64,000 bases of DNA from a bacterium (GCA_024743255.1 JANSWY010000002.1:1-64000), one strand, 5' to 3'; counted from the stretch's first letter, positions 37,534 through 47,918 are shown. Program-made: numbers and translations. Notes: generated by a model not told the origin, from the letters alone.

Positions 37534-39522
37534 ATGCGCAATCTATTTATTTGCTTTTCAATATGTATTCTGATTTCTCATTCCTACACTGCTGCCAGGG
37601 GAGAAAGCTTAGAATTGATTTCGATCAGCAATCAAGGGGAATCTTTATACCCTACAGAGTTTTCATCATTTTTTAAGGATACAACAAATAGTCTCTCAAT
37701 TAGAGATGTGCTCGAATTAGATGCAAGTGATTTTAATACTATTGGAAATAAAATCTTTAACGAAAGGGCTAGTACTGCTCCAATTTGGATAAGATTTCAA
37801 GTTAAAAACGAAATTGAGGAATCAGTCTATATAGACCTTGGTAATGCATTTTATACCTGGAATGCAGAAATTTTCATAGTTAATAACAATGCCCCACTAC
37901 CCAATTCAGTTCATACCGGGACATTCTCTGGAAGCACAGAACACAAAATATCAAATCACTTTATCGCACCATTGGACATAGAGAGGGGACAGGAGTATAC
38001 TGTGTTTGTCAAACTCTATTCAGAAGCTCCCAAAATCCATGTGTTTAAAATTGGAACTTTAAAGCACCTTATAAAGGAATTACGAGTTGATGAATATGCA
38101 GTAGGAGGGTTTATAACGCTGATTATCTGTATGTTCCTTTACAATCTCTTCTTATACATAAGTGTAAGGGAAAGTATATATCTATTCTATCTTTTTCACC
38201 TAACTACCGCACTTTTCAATACAACTTTCATCAATGGTAATTCTTTCTTTACCGACACCTGGTTCTGGGAATATTTAAGTGTATGGGTTTCTCTTGGGTA
38301 CTTATCAGTTGCTTTGTTTACAGACAAGTATCTTCAGCTAAAAACAAATGCCCCTAAACTGAGAATAGCTATTTGGTCCTTAACCGGAATAATTGTGGTG
38401 ATCATCCCACTATTACTACTGATTGGAGCTTCTGATAGAATTACCTTGAATAGTATTTTACAGCTTTTCACGATAATATTTAGTGTGCTGATATTATCGA
38501 CAGGAACGTATTTATGGATAAAAGGACACAGATTCGCGAGATTTTATGTGCTTGGTTGGTCTGCGACACTCCTCAGTCTAATAATGTTCATTCTGCTATT
38601 AAATGGAGTAATTCCTATTAATGACTTCACCATGCATTCCACTTACCTTGGTGTTGCATTGGAAGCACTTCTATTTGCTTTTGCACTTGGTGACAGAATC
38701 AACGACCTCAAGGAAGAAACAGAGCAAGCACAATTGAAAAATCTGGAACTTGTAACTTCTTACAATGAAAAACTGGAAAAAAGTGTTGAAGAGAAAACCA
38801 GGGCTCTTAATCTGAGCCAACAGCAATTAATCAACTCCGAGAAAATGGCTTCTTTGGGAATGATGGCAGGAGGAATATCTCATGAAATCAACAATCCACT
38901 TAATATTATCCAGGGAGGTGTATTTCATTTTAAAAATAACCTCGAAGAATCGGATAATGGCACTACTGAGGAAGATTTTGAGGTGATTGACTCTATGACT
39001 GATAGTATCCAACGAGTGGCAAGAATAGTCAAGGCTCTAAATGTATACAATCGGTTTAATGAGGTTTCACTTTCTGATTGTGATATACATTATATATTGG
39101 ATGGAAGCATTAGTTTGTTTCAGGATAGGCTAAATGATATTGAAATTGTAAAAGAATATGATACCTCCGGTAAGATGGTGAAATGTGATGAAGGGAAACT
39201 TCATCAGGTATTTATGAACATCATATCAAATTCAGTAGACGCAATAACAGGCAAAGGTAGAATAACAATAGGAACAACATTCAGTGATAACGAAGTGAAA
39301 ATTGTTATCAGCGACAATGGCCCGGGTATTGCAAATGATTCCTTGCAAAAAATCTTTGATCCTTTCTATACTACAAAAGAACTTGGAAAGGGAACAGGGC
39401 TCGGCCTTTCAATCACTCAAAACATAGTTATTGAACTGGGAGGATCAATCGAAGTTTCATCTCAGGAAGGAGAGGGGGCATCCTTTATAATTTCGTTCTA
39501 TAATCCCGAATTCGTAGGTTAA
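37534..39522 (+). CDS. 7TMR-DISM sensor histidine kinase
   Basis: About 662 aa from ATG 37534, which puts the signal peptide (MRNLFICFSICILIS...) at the very start; a TTG at 37522 is a less likely alternative. A periplasmic beta-rich 7TMR-DISMED2-type domain (about 30-180) is followed by seven membrane helices (about 195-390), a coiled coil and a histidine kinase core. The core has the H-box GISHEINNPLN, N-box NIISNSVDAI, G1 DNGPGI and G2 GTGLGLSI. There is no receiver domain. The 3' end overlaps the convergent TPR/winged-helix gene by 4 bases. Confidence 0.9.
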   Translation: MRNLFICFSICILISHSYTAARGESLELISISNQGESLYPTEFSSFFKDTTNSLSIRDVLELDASDFNTIGNKIFNERASTAPIWIRFQVKNEIEESVYIDLGNAFYTWNAEIFIVNNNAPLPNSVHTGTFSGSTEHKISNHFIAPLDIERGQEYTVFVKLYSEAPKIHVFKIGTLKHLIKELRVDEYAVGGFITLIICMFLYNLFLYISVRESIYLFYLFHLTTALFNTTFINGNSFFTDTWFWEYLSVWVSLGYLSVALFTDKYLQLKTNAPKLRIAIWSLTGIIVVIIPLLLLIGASDRITLNSILQLFTIIFSVLILSTGTYLWIKGHRFARFYVLGWSATLLSLIMFILLLNGVIPINDFTMHSTYLGVALEALLFAFALGDRINDLKEETEQAQLKNLELVTSYNEKLEKSVEEKTRALNLSQQQLINSEKMASLGMMAGGISHEINNPLNIIQGGVFHFKNNLEESDNGTTEEDFEVIDSMTDSIQRVARIVKALNVYNRFNEVSLSDCDIHYILDGSISLFQDRLNDIEIVKEYDTSGKMVKCDEGKLHQVFMNIISNSVDAITGKGRITIGTTFSDNEVKIVISDNGPGIANDSLQKIFDPFYTTKELGKGTGLGLSITQNIVIELGGSIEVSSQEGEGASFIISFYNPEFVG

Positions 39523-41123
39523 TTATCTAATGAAATTCGAATAGCTTCTTTCACAAGGACTATTTTCTTATTACTAGTTCCAGAGATTTTAAATAATCTG
39601 TACATTTTTCTTAAACTGGAACTAGCTCCTTCAAGACTTAATGCATTCTGATCAGCCAAATCTTTGTTTAATATAAAGGGATCCTTACATAATGTTTGCA
39701 GAATTCCCCAGTCAGATGGGTTTAGTTTAGCGCCTATATGGTATTCTAATCTTGACTTGTCCAAATGGACTTCCTGTTCCTCTATACTAATGGATAACTC
39801 AGGAGCAGGTTTGTTTTCTTTAAGCTTTGTTATCTCATTCATAAGATTAGCGATCTCTATTTTAGAAGATCTTCGCCTCCTTTTTAAAACTGCCAAAAAG
39901 ACTGAAACCACAAGCAGACCACTAAAGAACAAAAAGATGACCATCCTTCTTTGATTTCTCTTTTCCAGATCCAGGATTTCATTAAACGCCTGTTCCTGTT
40001 GTTGCTTTTCAATATTGTGCTCACGTTGTAATTCCTGCCTGATAAGCTCTTTTTGGGCTCCTTCTATGTCTATACTGTCTCTTGTGGTTTCAAATAGCTC
40101 AAGCATTTCAAGCGCTTGTGTCGTCTGATTTTTAGCTTTGTAAAGCTCATACAACAGTTCTGATGACCGACATATTTCATCAAGATTACCAGAAGATGTA
40201 GACACCTCTAAAGCTTCAGATGCCAGACTTATTGCGCTATCCGGAAAAGAAGACTTTACAATTCCTCCAAGGTTAATTAAGCAATTAGAAAGTTGCTTTT
40301 TGTTATTTACAACTCTGTTCATTTCAATTCCTTTCATGAAGAGTAGAGTTGCTTTGGTGGTATCTCCAAGTGCGATTAGACTGATGGCGAGATTCTCGTT
40401 CAGTATTCCTCTTAGGCGATAATTATCTTCTTCAAGTAATGAATCAATGATATAGTTTTCTTCCAAAGCAAGATTATGGTTGCCTAACTCCCTTTGTACT
40501 ATTGCTATATTAATTCTTTTATATACCTCTGACACTTGATTTTGGGCTTCAATTGCATATTGAAGTGATTTTTGAAGATTCTTTAAAGCCAAATCATACT
40601 CTTCAATTTCCATGTAAATAAGGCTGATATTTCCCAGAATAATACCGGCTCGTTCATTCTGTCCTAGTTTCTCGAAGGTTTCATAACCATTTTGATAGTG
40701 TCTAAGTGCTTGTACATAATGGCTACCTCTCAGAAACAGATTACCAAGATTATTGTCTACAAATGCTGATTTGGAGGTGTCTCCAAGTTGTAGGTACATT
40801 TTACGAGCTCTATTGAGATAATCTTCTGCTCTTAATAATTCATCTGTATAGGTCAGAATTATTCCAATAGTGTTTAAGGCCCGGGCTCTTTGTGGTTGAT
40901 ATTGATTCTGACTGGCATAATAGTATTCCCATTCAGAGAACCAAATTGCACTGTCTGGATTGTTCGTTCTTAAAGCAACTGCTAAATCATAAGCTGCATT
41001 AAGCCTCGTAGTATCATGTTGTGATGAGTCGTTCCAAATCTGATAAAGTGAATCCCGGTGAGACTGACTTATTAATGGTGCGGACACAAAAAATATCGCT
41101 AGTAAAGCAATGATTGACTTCAT
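39519..41123 (-). CDS. TPR protein with membrane helix and C-terminal winged-helix-like domain
   Basis: 534 aa. A signal peptide (ends APLISQ) is followed by periplasmic TPR repeats (about 20-345), a coiled coil, one membrane helix (about 393-412), and a cytoplasmic tail of about 115 residues. The tail's end (LNPSDWGILQTLCKDPFILNKDLADQ...SLRKMYRLF) resembles a helix-turn-helix regulator. It therefore looks like a one-component transmembrane regulator, built like the TPR kinases nearby but with a DNA-binding output. The DNA-binding call is inference from pattern. Confidence 0.75.
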   Translation of the reverse strand: MKSIIALLAIFFVSAPLISQSHRDSLYQIWNDSSQHDTTRLNAAYDLAVALRTNNPDSAIWFSEWEYYYASQNQYQPQRARALNTIGIILTYTDELLRAEDYLNRARKMYLQLGDTSKSAFVDNNLGNLFLRGSHYVQALRHYQNGYETFEKLGQNERAGIILGNISLIYMEIEEYDLALKNLQKSLQYAIEAQNQVSEVYKRINIAIVQRELGNHNLALEENYIIDSLLEEDNYRLRGILNENLAISLIALGDTTKATLLFMKGIEMNRVVNNKKQLSNCLINLGGIVKSSFPDSAISLASEALEVSTSSGNLDEICRSSELLYELYKAKNQTTQALEMLELFETTRDSIDIEGAQKELIRQELQREHNIEKQQQEQAFNEILDLEKRNQRRMVIFLFFSGLLVVSVFLAVLKRRRRSSKIEIANLMNEITKLKENKPAPELSISIEEQEVHLDKSRLEYHIGAKLNPSDWGILQTLCKDPFILNKDLADQNALSLEGASSSLRKMYRLFKISGTSNKKIVLVKEAIRISLDN

Positions 41124-41202
41124 TCCATGGAACAGTTGCTACACAAAATTAATCAATAAAATTGGGTTAGTATTTAACTTCTTCAGTTCAATTGAATGCA
41201 GA

Positions 41203-43539
41203 TTAAGATCCCTCCATTTCTTTAAGCAACTCATTAACTGCTATTTCACCTTCATAAGAAACAGCAACTCTCAGAGCTTTTAATCCAGAAACACCTTGCA
41301 GATCTTCCAGCTCTACATCTTCGTAATTACTTTTCAGTAATCCCTTATCAGCAAGGAATTCTAAATACTTTCTGTATTCCAGTGCATCTTGCTCCTGTGA
41401 GTAAATGATTGAAATATGTCCTGGTTGTGTGATTCTCTCATTGGTCCCCTTAATATGAGCTTTATCCACTCGCTTTTTGATTATCTCATATCTGGCATTG
41501 TATGCCCCCTCAACATCAAATTGTTTCTCATCCATCCTGAAATGAACCGAGAGTGGTGTATTGTAAACTAAAATCAGTGAGGCAACCTCAATTGGCATGT
41601 GTAATTCTGATTGCAGTGCTCTGAATTCATTTTCCATTTCACACATCACAAGCAGCTGCCAAATACGTAGGTTTCTCAAATATATTGGATCAAACTCTTC
41701 TGTCTTAGTAATCGATTGACCTATGTACATGTTATATTCAACCCCATCAGTTTTGTACCTTTCAAAGTAGTGGGGGAACATATTCTGAGCCTCAATCTGC
41801 CTGTTGTCCAGATATGATGCCAATCTTTGATTAATAGTGTTCACGCTAACATCGTACTTCTTACGTTCCTCATAAACACTATTGATCTCAGGGTCCAGCA
41901 ACTCCTTGTATTTATCGATAGCGCCTCTCAATACGGGCTTATTTTCCCTTAGATGTTCAAAAACCGGGTAAATGTCTGTTTCAAGGAATCCAAGTATTTC
42001 ATGTTCACTTCCAGCTGAAAGTCCTTTCTTAAGATTTGTCTGAAATTGGTTTAATCTAAAGATCAGCTCTTCGTAAATCGGCATGTTGGTTTCCTTACAT
42101 GCTTCTTTGAGAACTTTCTTCACAGCGCCAATCTGCTTTAAAAGGTCAGTTTTAACAGCTTCGTTTCTTCTTACAGAAGAGCCCTTTATATCCATTTGAC
42201 CGTATAATGGATATAGATTTTCAAAGACAAGATCTCTAAATATTGGTTGCTCGTTTTTGAACTGAGCATTCATGAATTTCTCAGCTTCTTCTTCGAACTT
42301 CCATTTTACAGAATTGTGGATTGTAGTACATTCCTGTTGAATAATTGCTTCAATTCTGTTTTGTGCCTCATCCGTGAATCGTTTGTTGGCCATCACAAGA
42401 ATTGGCAATACTTCATCCAGAACTGGAAGTGTTGCTGAATTCAATTCATATGCATTTTTCGCTCCTAGTTCCATAAAACCCAGAAGCTCATCATCGTGAA
42501 CTAATGGTATAATGATATAACTATTATATTTTGAGTTGGCTACCTTCTCAGATAAACCACCTTGAGCCATTTCATGATACTTTTTGCTGTCAGATATTAC
42601 CAATGGTTCTTTCTTGTGCATCAGTTGACCATATGTGTAATCACACATTCCTTCTTTGCAACTAAGGTTTTCACCAGGTTTGAGTAAAAGACTGGTAACT
42701 TCTTCCTTACCCATTGTCTGAAGATTATTGCCATCCATACCTAAGACACCAATATCTAAACCTGAATTATTCAAAAGCGATCTCATCCCAGACTGTATCT
42801 TTTCGAATGTGTCTGTTGACTTAACTAGTAAATTGGATGTGATTCCTGTTATGGATCGATCTAATGTGATATCAACAAGGTTGATCATGTTAACACCTTT
42901 CATGATCCAGCTGTTTGGAGGGAATTTTTGCTTCCAAAACTCAATGTTGCCAAAGTTGTCCATCAATTCTTCATAGTCTTGACGAGAAATATCAATAGCA
43001 TTCTTTGTTGGTGTAAACTCCGACATATCAGCATTGATCAACATCTTATATGTCCTGGTCAAATCCTGGTTCTTGTTGTAAATCTCCATTGTCAATGGTC
43101 CGCCACCTTGCACTGGGTACCCATAGTAACTCCCTAAAATAAAATAGCAGCAATACAGATAGAATGTATCTTCATCTATATCCTTCATTTCAAATTTGAA
43201 CGTATCTCCAGAAGCCTTGATGATATTTTCAAACCTGGTACTTACATATATCGGATCGAAGTAGAATGGGGGAGTGAGCGCCTTTATTTCATTTGTTAGC
43301 AATACATCAGGGAAAAGAGGTTTGCACAATTTCTGAATGGAAGATTCGTATTTTGGTAAGTCCTTTAGATCAAAGCCATCACGTAATTCAGGGTATTTCT
43401 CTACATCCTTTAGTAGTTCTTTGGCATAGAAGGCCGCTTCATCGTTTCCTTTAGCATTCTCTTCCAGCTTACTAATAAGGTTAAATAAACTAACCTGCAT
43501 TACTGCCGGAAACTCAATTTCTCTTCCATTAAATATCAT
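41203..43539 (-). CDS. Large GAF-domain protein of the Bacteroidota type
   Basis: 778 aa, soluble, no signal peptide. A GAF-like ligand-binding domain lies around residues 235-385 (LLNNSGLDIGVLGMDG through YIIIPLVHDDELLGFMELGAKNAYEL), flanked by long helical regions without known enzymatic motifs. Proteins of this size and layout recur in Cytophagia and Flavobacteriia and are annotated only as GAF-domain proteins. Role unknown. It is a stand-alone gene; the 232 bases between it and the divergent DUF2490 gene (43540-43771) show no clear motif. Confidence 0.8.
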   Translation of the reverse strand: MIFNGREIEFPAVMQVSLFNLISKLEENAKGNDEAAFYAKELLKDVEKYPELRDGFDLKDLPKYESSIQKLCKPLFPDVLLTNEIKALTPPFYFDPIYVSTRFENIIKASGDTFKFEMKDIDEDTFYLYCCYFILGSYYGYPVQGGGPLTMEIYNKNQDLTRTYKMLINADMSEFTPTKNAIDISRQDYEELMDNFGNIEFWKQKFPPNSWIMKGVNMINLVDITLDRSITGITSNLLVKSTDTFEKIQSGMRSLLNNSGLDIGVLGMDGNNLQTMGKEEVTSLLLKPGENLSCKEGMCDYTYGQLMHKKEPLVISDSKKYHEMAQGGLSEKVANSKYNSYIIIPLVHDDELLGFMELGAKNAYELNSATLPVLDEVLPILVMANKRFTDEAQNRIEAIIQQECTTIHNSVKWKFEEEAEKFMNAQFKNEQPIFRDLVFENLYPLYGQMDIKGSSVRRNEAVKTDLLKQIGAVKKVLKEACKETNMPIYEELIFRLNQFQTNLKKGLSAGSEHEILGFLETDIYPVFEHLRENKPVLRGAIDKYKELLDPEINSVYEERKKYDVSVNTINQRLASYLDNRQIEAQNMFPHYFERYKTDGVEYNMYIGQSITKTEEFDPIYLRNLRIWQLLVMCEMENEFRALQSELHMPIEVASLILVYNTPLSVHFRMDEKQFDVEGAYNARYEIIKKRVDKAHIKGTNERITQPGHISIIYSQEQDALEYRKYLEFLADKGLLKSNYEDVELEDLQGVSGLKALRVAVSYEGEIAVNELLKEMEGS

Positions 43540-43771
43540 AATCCCTGGTATTGGTTATAATCGGTTCTTAAAAATAGCAAATAATTACCTGACTACTATC
43601 TGTACACTTAGCTATTAAGACGCTTTGCAACTTCTTATATTTTATCTCAAACACGATTACACGAAATAAAATTCACTTTTCTTGGTGCCGACTTGTCAAT
43701 TTGAAATATAACTTATTAATTGCCTTAACTGCCATTTAAGATTACTTACAATCACCTAACCCCAATTCATA

Positions 43772-44542
43772 GTGAATAAACCAGTTGTAATCTCAAAAGC
43801 ACTTTGTTTAGTACTTTTAATCTTCATTACACAGACCTCATTGTTAGCTCAAAGCTCAGAACAACAAACTTGGCTATTCCTAAACTTTGATTATAAATTC
43901 TCTGATAAGAACATAGGAGCTATCCAATTATGGAACAGGTCATTTCATCAGAAAGAGTACAATCACAACTTGTACTTCATAAATCTGGCTTATAATCATA
44001 CTCACACCACGAAAACCCACTTTTTAGGTGGTGTATATAACATCTTCAACGTAAAAGAAGAAGTAGCTGAAGTCGCAGGATCGATCACAAAGGATTCATA
44101 TTTTGTTACACCATGGCAAGGTGTGTCACATGATTTATTTCACATTGGAAAAGGGACGGTTGGTACTTTAACAAGACTGGAAGAGTTCATAGAATTCAAT
44201 GGTAAAACCGATTTGGATATTCGTTTTAGAGAACGGCTACAATACAGAGTGCCTCTAACAAAAAGCATCAGCTTAAACACTACCACGGAGATGTTATTCA
44301 ACATCGATGATGATAACACAGGGGAATTTATCAATCCATTTGAATGGCGTACGTTCATTGGCACCAATTTCCATTTTACTGAAAAGCTGTTGATAGAATT
44401 GGATTACGCCTTCTATTATAACAGATCGGGATCTACCGGTTTGAATTACAACTTTACAACTCATATGTATATGTTGTCGGTTGATTACATTCTTACTCCA
44501 TCTCATGAGGATCATAAACATCATAAGAAAAGACATTATTAA
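43772..44542 (+). CDS. DUF2490 family outer-membrane-type protein
   Basis: 256 aa beginning at a GTG codon. A signal peptide (ends SLLAQ) is followed by an all-beta protein with repeated aromatic-tipped strands (RFRERLQYRVPL, FEWRTFIGTNFHF, LLIELDYAFYYNRS). This fits a small beta-barrel of the DUF2490 family. The His-rich C-terminal tail (HEDHKHHKKRHY) could bind metal; that is a guess. It ends 13 bases before a GH17-like lipoprotein gene, forming a two-gene unit. DUF2490 members have no established function. Confidence 0.82.
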   Translation: MNKPVVISKALCLVLLIFITQTSLLAQSSEQQTWLFLNFDYKFSDKNIGAIQLWNRSFHQKEYNHNLYFINLAYNHTHTTKTHFLGGVYNIFNVKEEVAEVAGSITKDSYFVTPWQGVSHDLFHIGKGTVGTLTRLEEFIEFNGKTDLDIRFRERLQYRVPLTKSISLNTTTEMLFNIDDDNTGEFINPFEWRTFIGTNFHFTEKLLIELDYAFYYNRSGSTGLNYNFTTHMYMLSVDYILTPSHEDHKHHKKRHY

Positions 44543-44555
44543 AATTCTGAAAGTC

Positions 44556-45599
44556 ATGAAAACCACCATAAGCTTAATGCTGTCGCTTAATCTACTACTA
44601 TTATTCTCTTGCAATCAGCAAAAGAAAACGGAGGAGGTGACTGAAGTTAAATCAGGAATTAAGCAGCAGAGCAGTCAACTTTTGAATGGCACTGTTGAAG
44701 CATTATGTTATTCTGGCTTCAGAACTAATCAGCATCCTGATAGAGGAAATGGAGCTGTTAACCCATCTAAGGAAGAAATCCTGGAAGATTTATCGCTACT
44801 GAAAAATCATTTCAATACCCAGCTAATTAGAATGTATGATTGTGGTGAAAATACGCAGGATGTCCTTGAAATCATACGAGACAACAATCTGGATATTAAG
44901 GTATTACTAGGTGTATGGTTAAAAGCTGAACTAAGCGCACACGAGACTTGCGCCTGGCTAACGGAACCAATTCCAGATAGTACATTAGCAAAGAACAAAA
45001 TCAAGAACTTAAAAGAAATAGAAACTGGCATCCAACTAGCTAATTCTTTCAAGGAAATCATTGTAGCAGTTAATGTGGGTAATGAAGCCCTGGTAAGCTG
45101 GAATGATCACAAAGTTCATGTGGATACTATAATATCTTATGTGAAAACAGTACAAAGTGAAATAGACCAACCAGTCACAGTTGCAGACAACTACCTTTGG
45201 TGGGCACAGGAAGGAAAGGAATTAGCAAGTGTTGTTGATTTTGTTTCGATTCATGTGTATCCAATTTGGGAAGGTAAGACAATCGATGAATCAATGGCAT
45301 TTACTAAGCAGAATATATCACAGGTGAAAGACTCCTTGCCAAATAGTGACATTGTAATAACAGAAGCAGGTTGGGCTACAATTGCAAGTGAATTCCAGGA
45401 ACAAGCTTCGGAAGATAATCAGAAGAGATATTATAATGAATTAATGACCTTAGCTGCTGAGAATAATATTACTACATTCTTCTTTGAAGCATTTGATGAA
45501 GATTGGAAAGGGAATCTTAATAACCCTGTTGGGGCAGAAAAACATTGGGGGCTTTTCAATGTTGACAGATCGCCAAAACTGGTAGTTCCAAAACAATAA
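44556..45599 (+). CDS. GH17-like glycosidase, lipoprotein
   Basis: About 347 aa from ATG 44556. I chose this over an in-frame ATG at 44481 because it gives a lipoprotein signal (LLLLFSC) and does not overlap the DUF2490 gene. The barrel has family 17 marks: acid/base Glu in VNVGNEAL, nucleophile Glu in ITEAGWAT, and SIHVYP between them. GH17 enzymes act on beta-1,3-glucans (laminarin, callose) or transfer glucan chains. As a lipoprotein it would face the periplasm or cell surface. No SusCD pair or transporter adjoins it. A hairpin terminator follows directly. Confidence 0.87.
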   Translation: MKTTISLMLSLNLLLLFSCNQQKKTEEVTEVKSGIKQQSSQLLNGTVEALCYSGFRTNQHPDRGNGAVNPSKEEILEDLSLLKNHFNTQLIRMYDCGENTQDVLEIIRDNNLDIKVLLGVWLKAELSAHETCAWLTEPIPDSTLAKNKIKNLKEIETGIQLANSFKEIIVAVNVGNEALVSWNDHKVHVDTIISYVKTVQSEIDQPVTVADNYLWWAQEGKELASVVDFVSIHVYPIWEGKTIDESMAFTKQNISQVKDSLPNSDIVITEAGWATIASEFQEQASEDNQKRYYNELMTLAAENNITTFFFEAFDEDWKGNLNNPVGAEKHWGLFNVDRSPKLVVPKQ

Positions 45600-45629
45600 A
45601 AAACCCTTAGGATTCTTCCCAAGGGTTTT
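45600..45629. terminator. Bidirectional hairpin terminator
   Basis: AAAACCCTT (45600-45608) pairs with AAGGGTTTT (45621-45629) around a 12-base loop, directly after the GH17 stop. It has A and T tracts suited to ending transcription of both the GH17 gene and the convergent secreted protein gene. Confidence 0.8.
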
Positions 45630-45647
45630 CTAAAGATGTTAAACAGG

Positions 45648-46535
45648 TTATTTATCAACTCTATCGCAAGGGATTTGATCACCCTGGCTAATAGTTCCGT
45701 CGTTCTCGTAAATGTAAGGTCCGGTTCTTTGGTCGCCTACTTCAAAGGCAGATAATCCACCAGTGTAGCATTTTCCGTCTTCCAGATCCTTATATGTCAT
45801 ACCAAATTGATTCCTTCTGTAGAATGTAAGGTTTCGTGTATATGGCACACGCTCACCATGCGCAATTTGATAAATCTTGATATTCATTCTTCTTTCAATA
45901 TCTGCTTTTACCAATGCTTTAAATTCAGGATCTACAACACCATCTCCGCCTTTGAAAGTGTAGTCAGCTCTACTTGCTAATCCAGCAGCTGCATAAGCTT
46001 CACCACCATCACTCAAATCCCAATCGATTACTCCGTAACCAAGTGGTTCGTCTTCTTTACCAATCCAAACAGTTAGAGGGTAGACTTTGCTTCCATTCTC
46101 CACTACATCTTCAACATTGCTTTCAAAGTTAATATCATTGTCAAGCTTGAACTTCACCATAATTTCACTTTGACTTCCTGCCAACTCAGCTATTGTTGAA
46201 GAAATCTCTTCTAATTCGTAATAGATCTTTTCATCAGATACAGAATGTCCATTTTTGATGTCTTGTACTTCTGCACTTCTCTCAATGAAGTTGAAGTTAG
46301 CATATCCAAATAGCTTACCGAATGGCATCTTAAAGTCCTTTTTGTTTAAAGGGACCTTTGCATAGAATACGTTATCTCCTGAAGAGATTTTGGTAATGGA
46401 TTGGGTTCCAGCCTCATCCTTGTAGAAGGTAATGTTCGACTTCTTCTTCTTACCTAATAATTTCTCGTAGGGATTCTGTGCATTAAGCGAAAAACAAAAT
46501 CCCATAGTTATCAAAACTGCTAATAATCGTGTCAT
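45648..46535 (-). CDS. Secreted protein of unknown function
   Basis: About 295 aa from ATG at 46535 (signal peptide MTRLLAVLITMGFCFSLNAQ). An in-frame ATG at 46625 would add 30 residues before the signal peptide and is unlikely. The mature protein begins with a Lys-rich stretch (GKKKKS) and a beta-rich region, then a helical/mixed segment. I recognise no catalytic motif. It probably acts in the periplasm or outside the cell. Confidence 0.7.
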   Translation of the reverse strand: MTRLLAVLITMGFCFSLNAQNPYEKLLGKKKKSNITFYKDEAGTQSITKISSGDNVFYAKVPLNKKDFKMPFGKLFGYANFNFIERSAEVQDIKNGHSVSDEKIYYELEEISSTIAELAGSQSEIMVKFKLDNDINFESNVEDVVENGSKVYPLTVWIGKEDEPLGYGVIDWDLSDGGEAYAAAGLASRADYTFKGGDGVVDPEFKALVKADIERRMNIKIYQIAHGERVPYTRNLTFYRRNQFGMTYKDLEDGKCYTGGLSAFEVGDQRTGPYIYENDGTISQGDQIPCDRVDK

Positions 46536-46697
46536 ATGGTTCAATTTTTTCTTAAAGATCAATAGCAATATGCTGTGACTGAATAGTTGGTAAGTAAACG
46601 GACTATTGGTTGAGTGAACGTCCAAATAGGGCAGTAAAAGAATATTGGATAAAATGTTATCATCATTTAATTTTACGGTCTTAATTAACCATCATTT

Positions 46698-47918
46698 ATG
46701 ATTTTCAAGAATACACTCTTCATTGCCATTTTAATAGGAATCAGTCATTTTGTGTCAGGACAAGGTGATATAAGAGATGGCTACATCATAGACAACCAGG
46801 GAGATACGATTCCAGGATCTATTGTATATCAGACTAATGCAAAGAACTTTATATCTGCAATACAAATTATCGATGGTAACCAAACAAAGTACGGACCACA
46901 TGATATTTTAGGATACGGGTTTAACAATTACAAACACTATGTTTCAGGTATACTCAGTGGAGAGTTCGTTGAAGTTCTGGTTACTGGAGAGCTGAATTTT
47001 TATAAGGGCAATGAATTTTATTTAATGAAGAAAGGTCATCAGGTCCATAAGGTTCGAACCTCTCGCGCACAATTAGGTGCTTCCGGGCATATCAATAGAC
47101 TGGAACCCACAAGATGGCAAAGGGTTGTTTCTCATTTAATTATGGATTGTATTGATGATATATATGAGAAAGTCTATCAGGCTTCCTTAAGAGAAAAAAC
47201 TCTAACTGAACTAGTTATTGAGTATAATGAATGCAAAGGTGCTGATTACAAAGATTACAAATCGCATATACCTTGGACAAAGTATGAATTAGGATTGTCA
47301 GTTGCTGCAGTAAGAAGTAATCTAGTTACTGAAGGCGCTCCCGGAGGATACCTTAGTGAGATTTACGAATCAAACAATATCTCTGCGGGTTTGTATCTGG
47401 GAATCAACGCTCCAAGGATATCTGACAGAATTAACTTTCAAGTTGAGGCTTTGTACATTCAAAACTCATTTGAAGCTACAGTTATTGAAAGTGGAGAGGT
47501 GTGGGAAGAAATACATTACACTTCTGTGGACTTACGCTCATTGTCGCTTCCGGCCTCAATAAGTTATTCCTTTCCAGAAAAAAGAATTGGAGCCTTTTTG
47601 GAAGTTGGTATGATTTACAACTACAATTTTGAAAGAAGCTCCTATAGAAATACTGATACTTATGTTTCAGGATCTTTGTCTAATTCATTCGAATCAGAGC
47701 CATTTACAGTAGATCATACTCAAATCGGATATTGGGGAGGAGCAGGACTTGCTAAAACTATTGGAAACATAAAAACTAAATTGGCATTGAGGTATTACTC
47801 ACTCCCTAACCTAAATGAATTAGATAATTTCAAGGCTAACGTCAATAGATTAGGATTGAATCTTATAGTAATTCCAACTCGAAAAAAAAGGAGAGAAGCC
47901 ATTCAGAAAGGAGTCTAG
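46698..47918 (+). CDS. Probable outer-membrane beta-barrel protein
   Basis: 406 aa. A signal peptide (ends FVSGQ) precedes an N-terminal region beginning with a GYIIDNQGDTIPGSI segment, a motif common at the start of Bacteroidota secreted proteins. The C-terminal half (about 195-406) has alternating strands typical of an outer-membrane beta-barrel (YELGLSVAAVRSNL, GLYLGINAPRISD, GYWGGAGLAKTIG, ALRYYSLPNL). Function unknown. It stands alone, divergent from the secreted protein gene. Confidence 0.75.
   Translation: MIFKNTLFIAILIGISHFVSGQGDIRDGYIIDNQGDTIPGSIVYQTNAKNFISAIQIIDGNQTKYGPHDILGYGFNNYKHYVSGILSGEFVEVLVTGELNFYKGNEFYLMKKGHQVHKVRTSRAQLGASGHINRLEPTRWQRVVSHLIMDCIDDIYEKVYQASLREKTLTELVIEYNECKGADYKDYKSHIPWTKYELGLSVAAVRSNLVTEGAPGGYLSEIYESNNISAGLYLGINAPRISDRINFQVEALYIQNSFEATVIESGEVWEEIHYTSVDLRSLSLPASISYSFPEKRIGAFLEVGMIYNYNFERSSYRNTDTYVSGSLSNSFESEPFTVDHTQIGYWGGAGLAKTIGNIKTKLALRYYSLPNLNELDNFKANVNRLGLNLIVIPTRKKRREAIQKGV

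Noticed and set aside
44481-44555. Upstream ATG for the GH17-like gene
   Set aside because: It would place 25 residues before the lipoprotein signal and overlap the DUF2490 gene; ATG 44556 is better.
46536-46625. Upstream ATG for the secreted protein on the minus strand
   Set aside because: It adds a poorly formed 30-residue leader before a textbook signal peptide starting at 46535.
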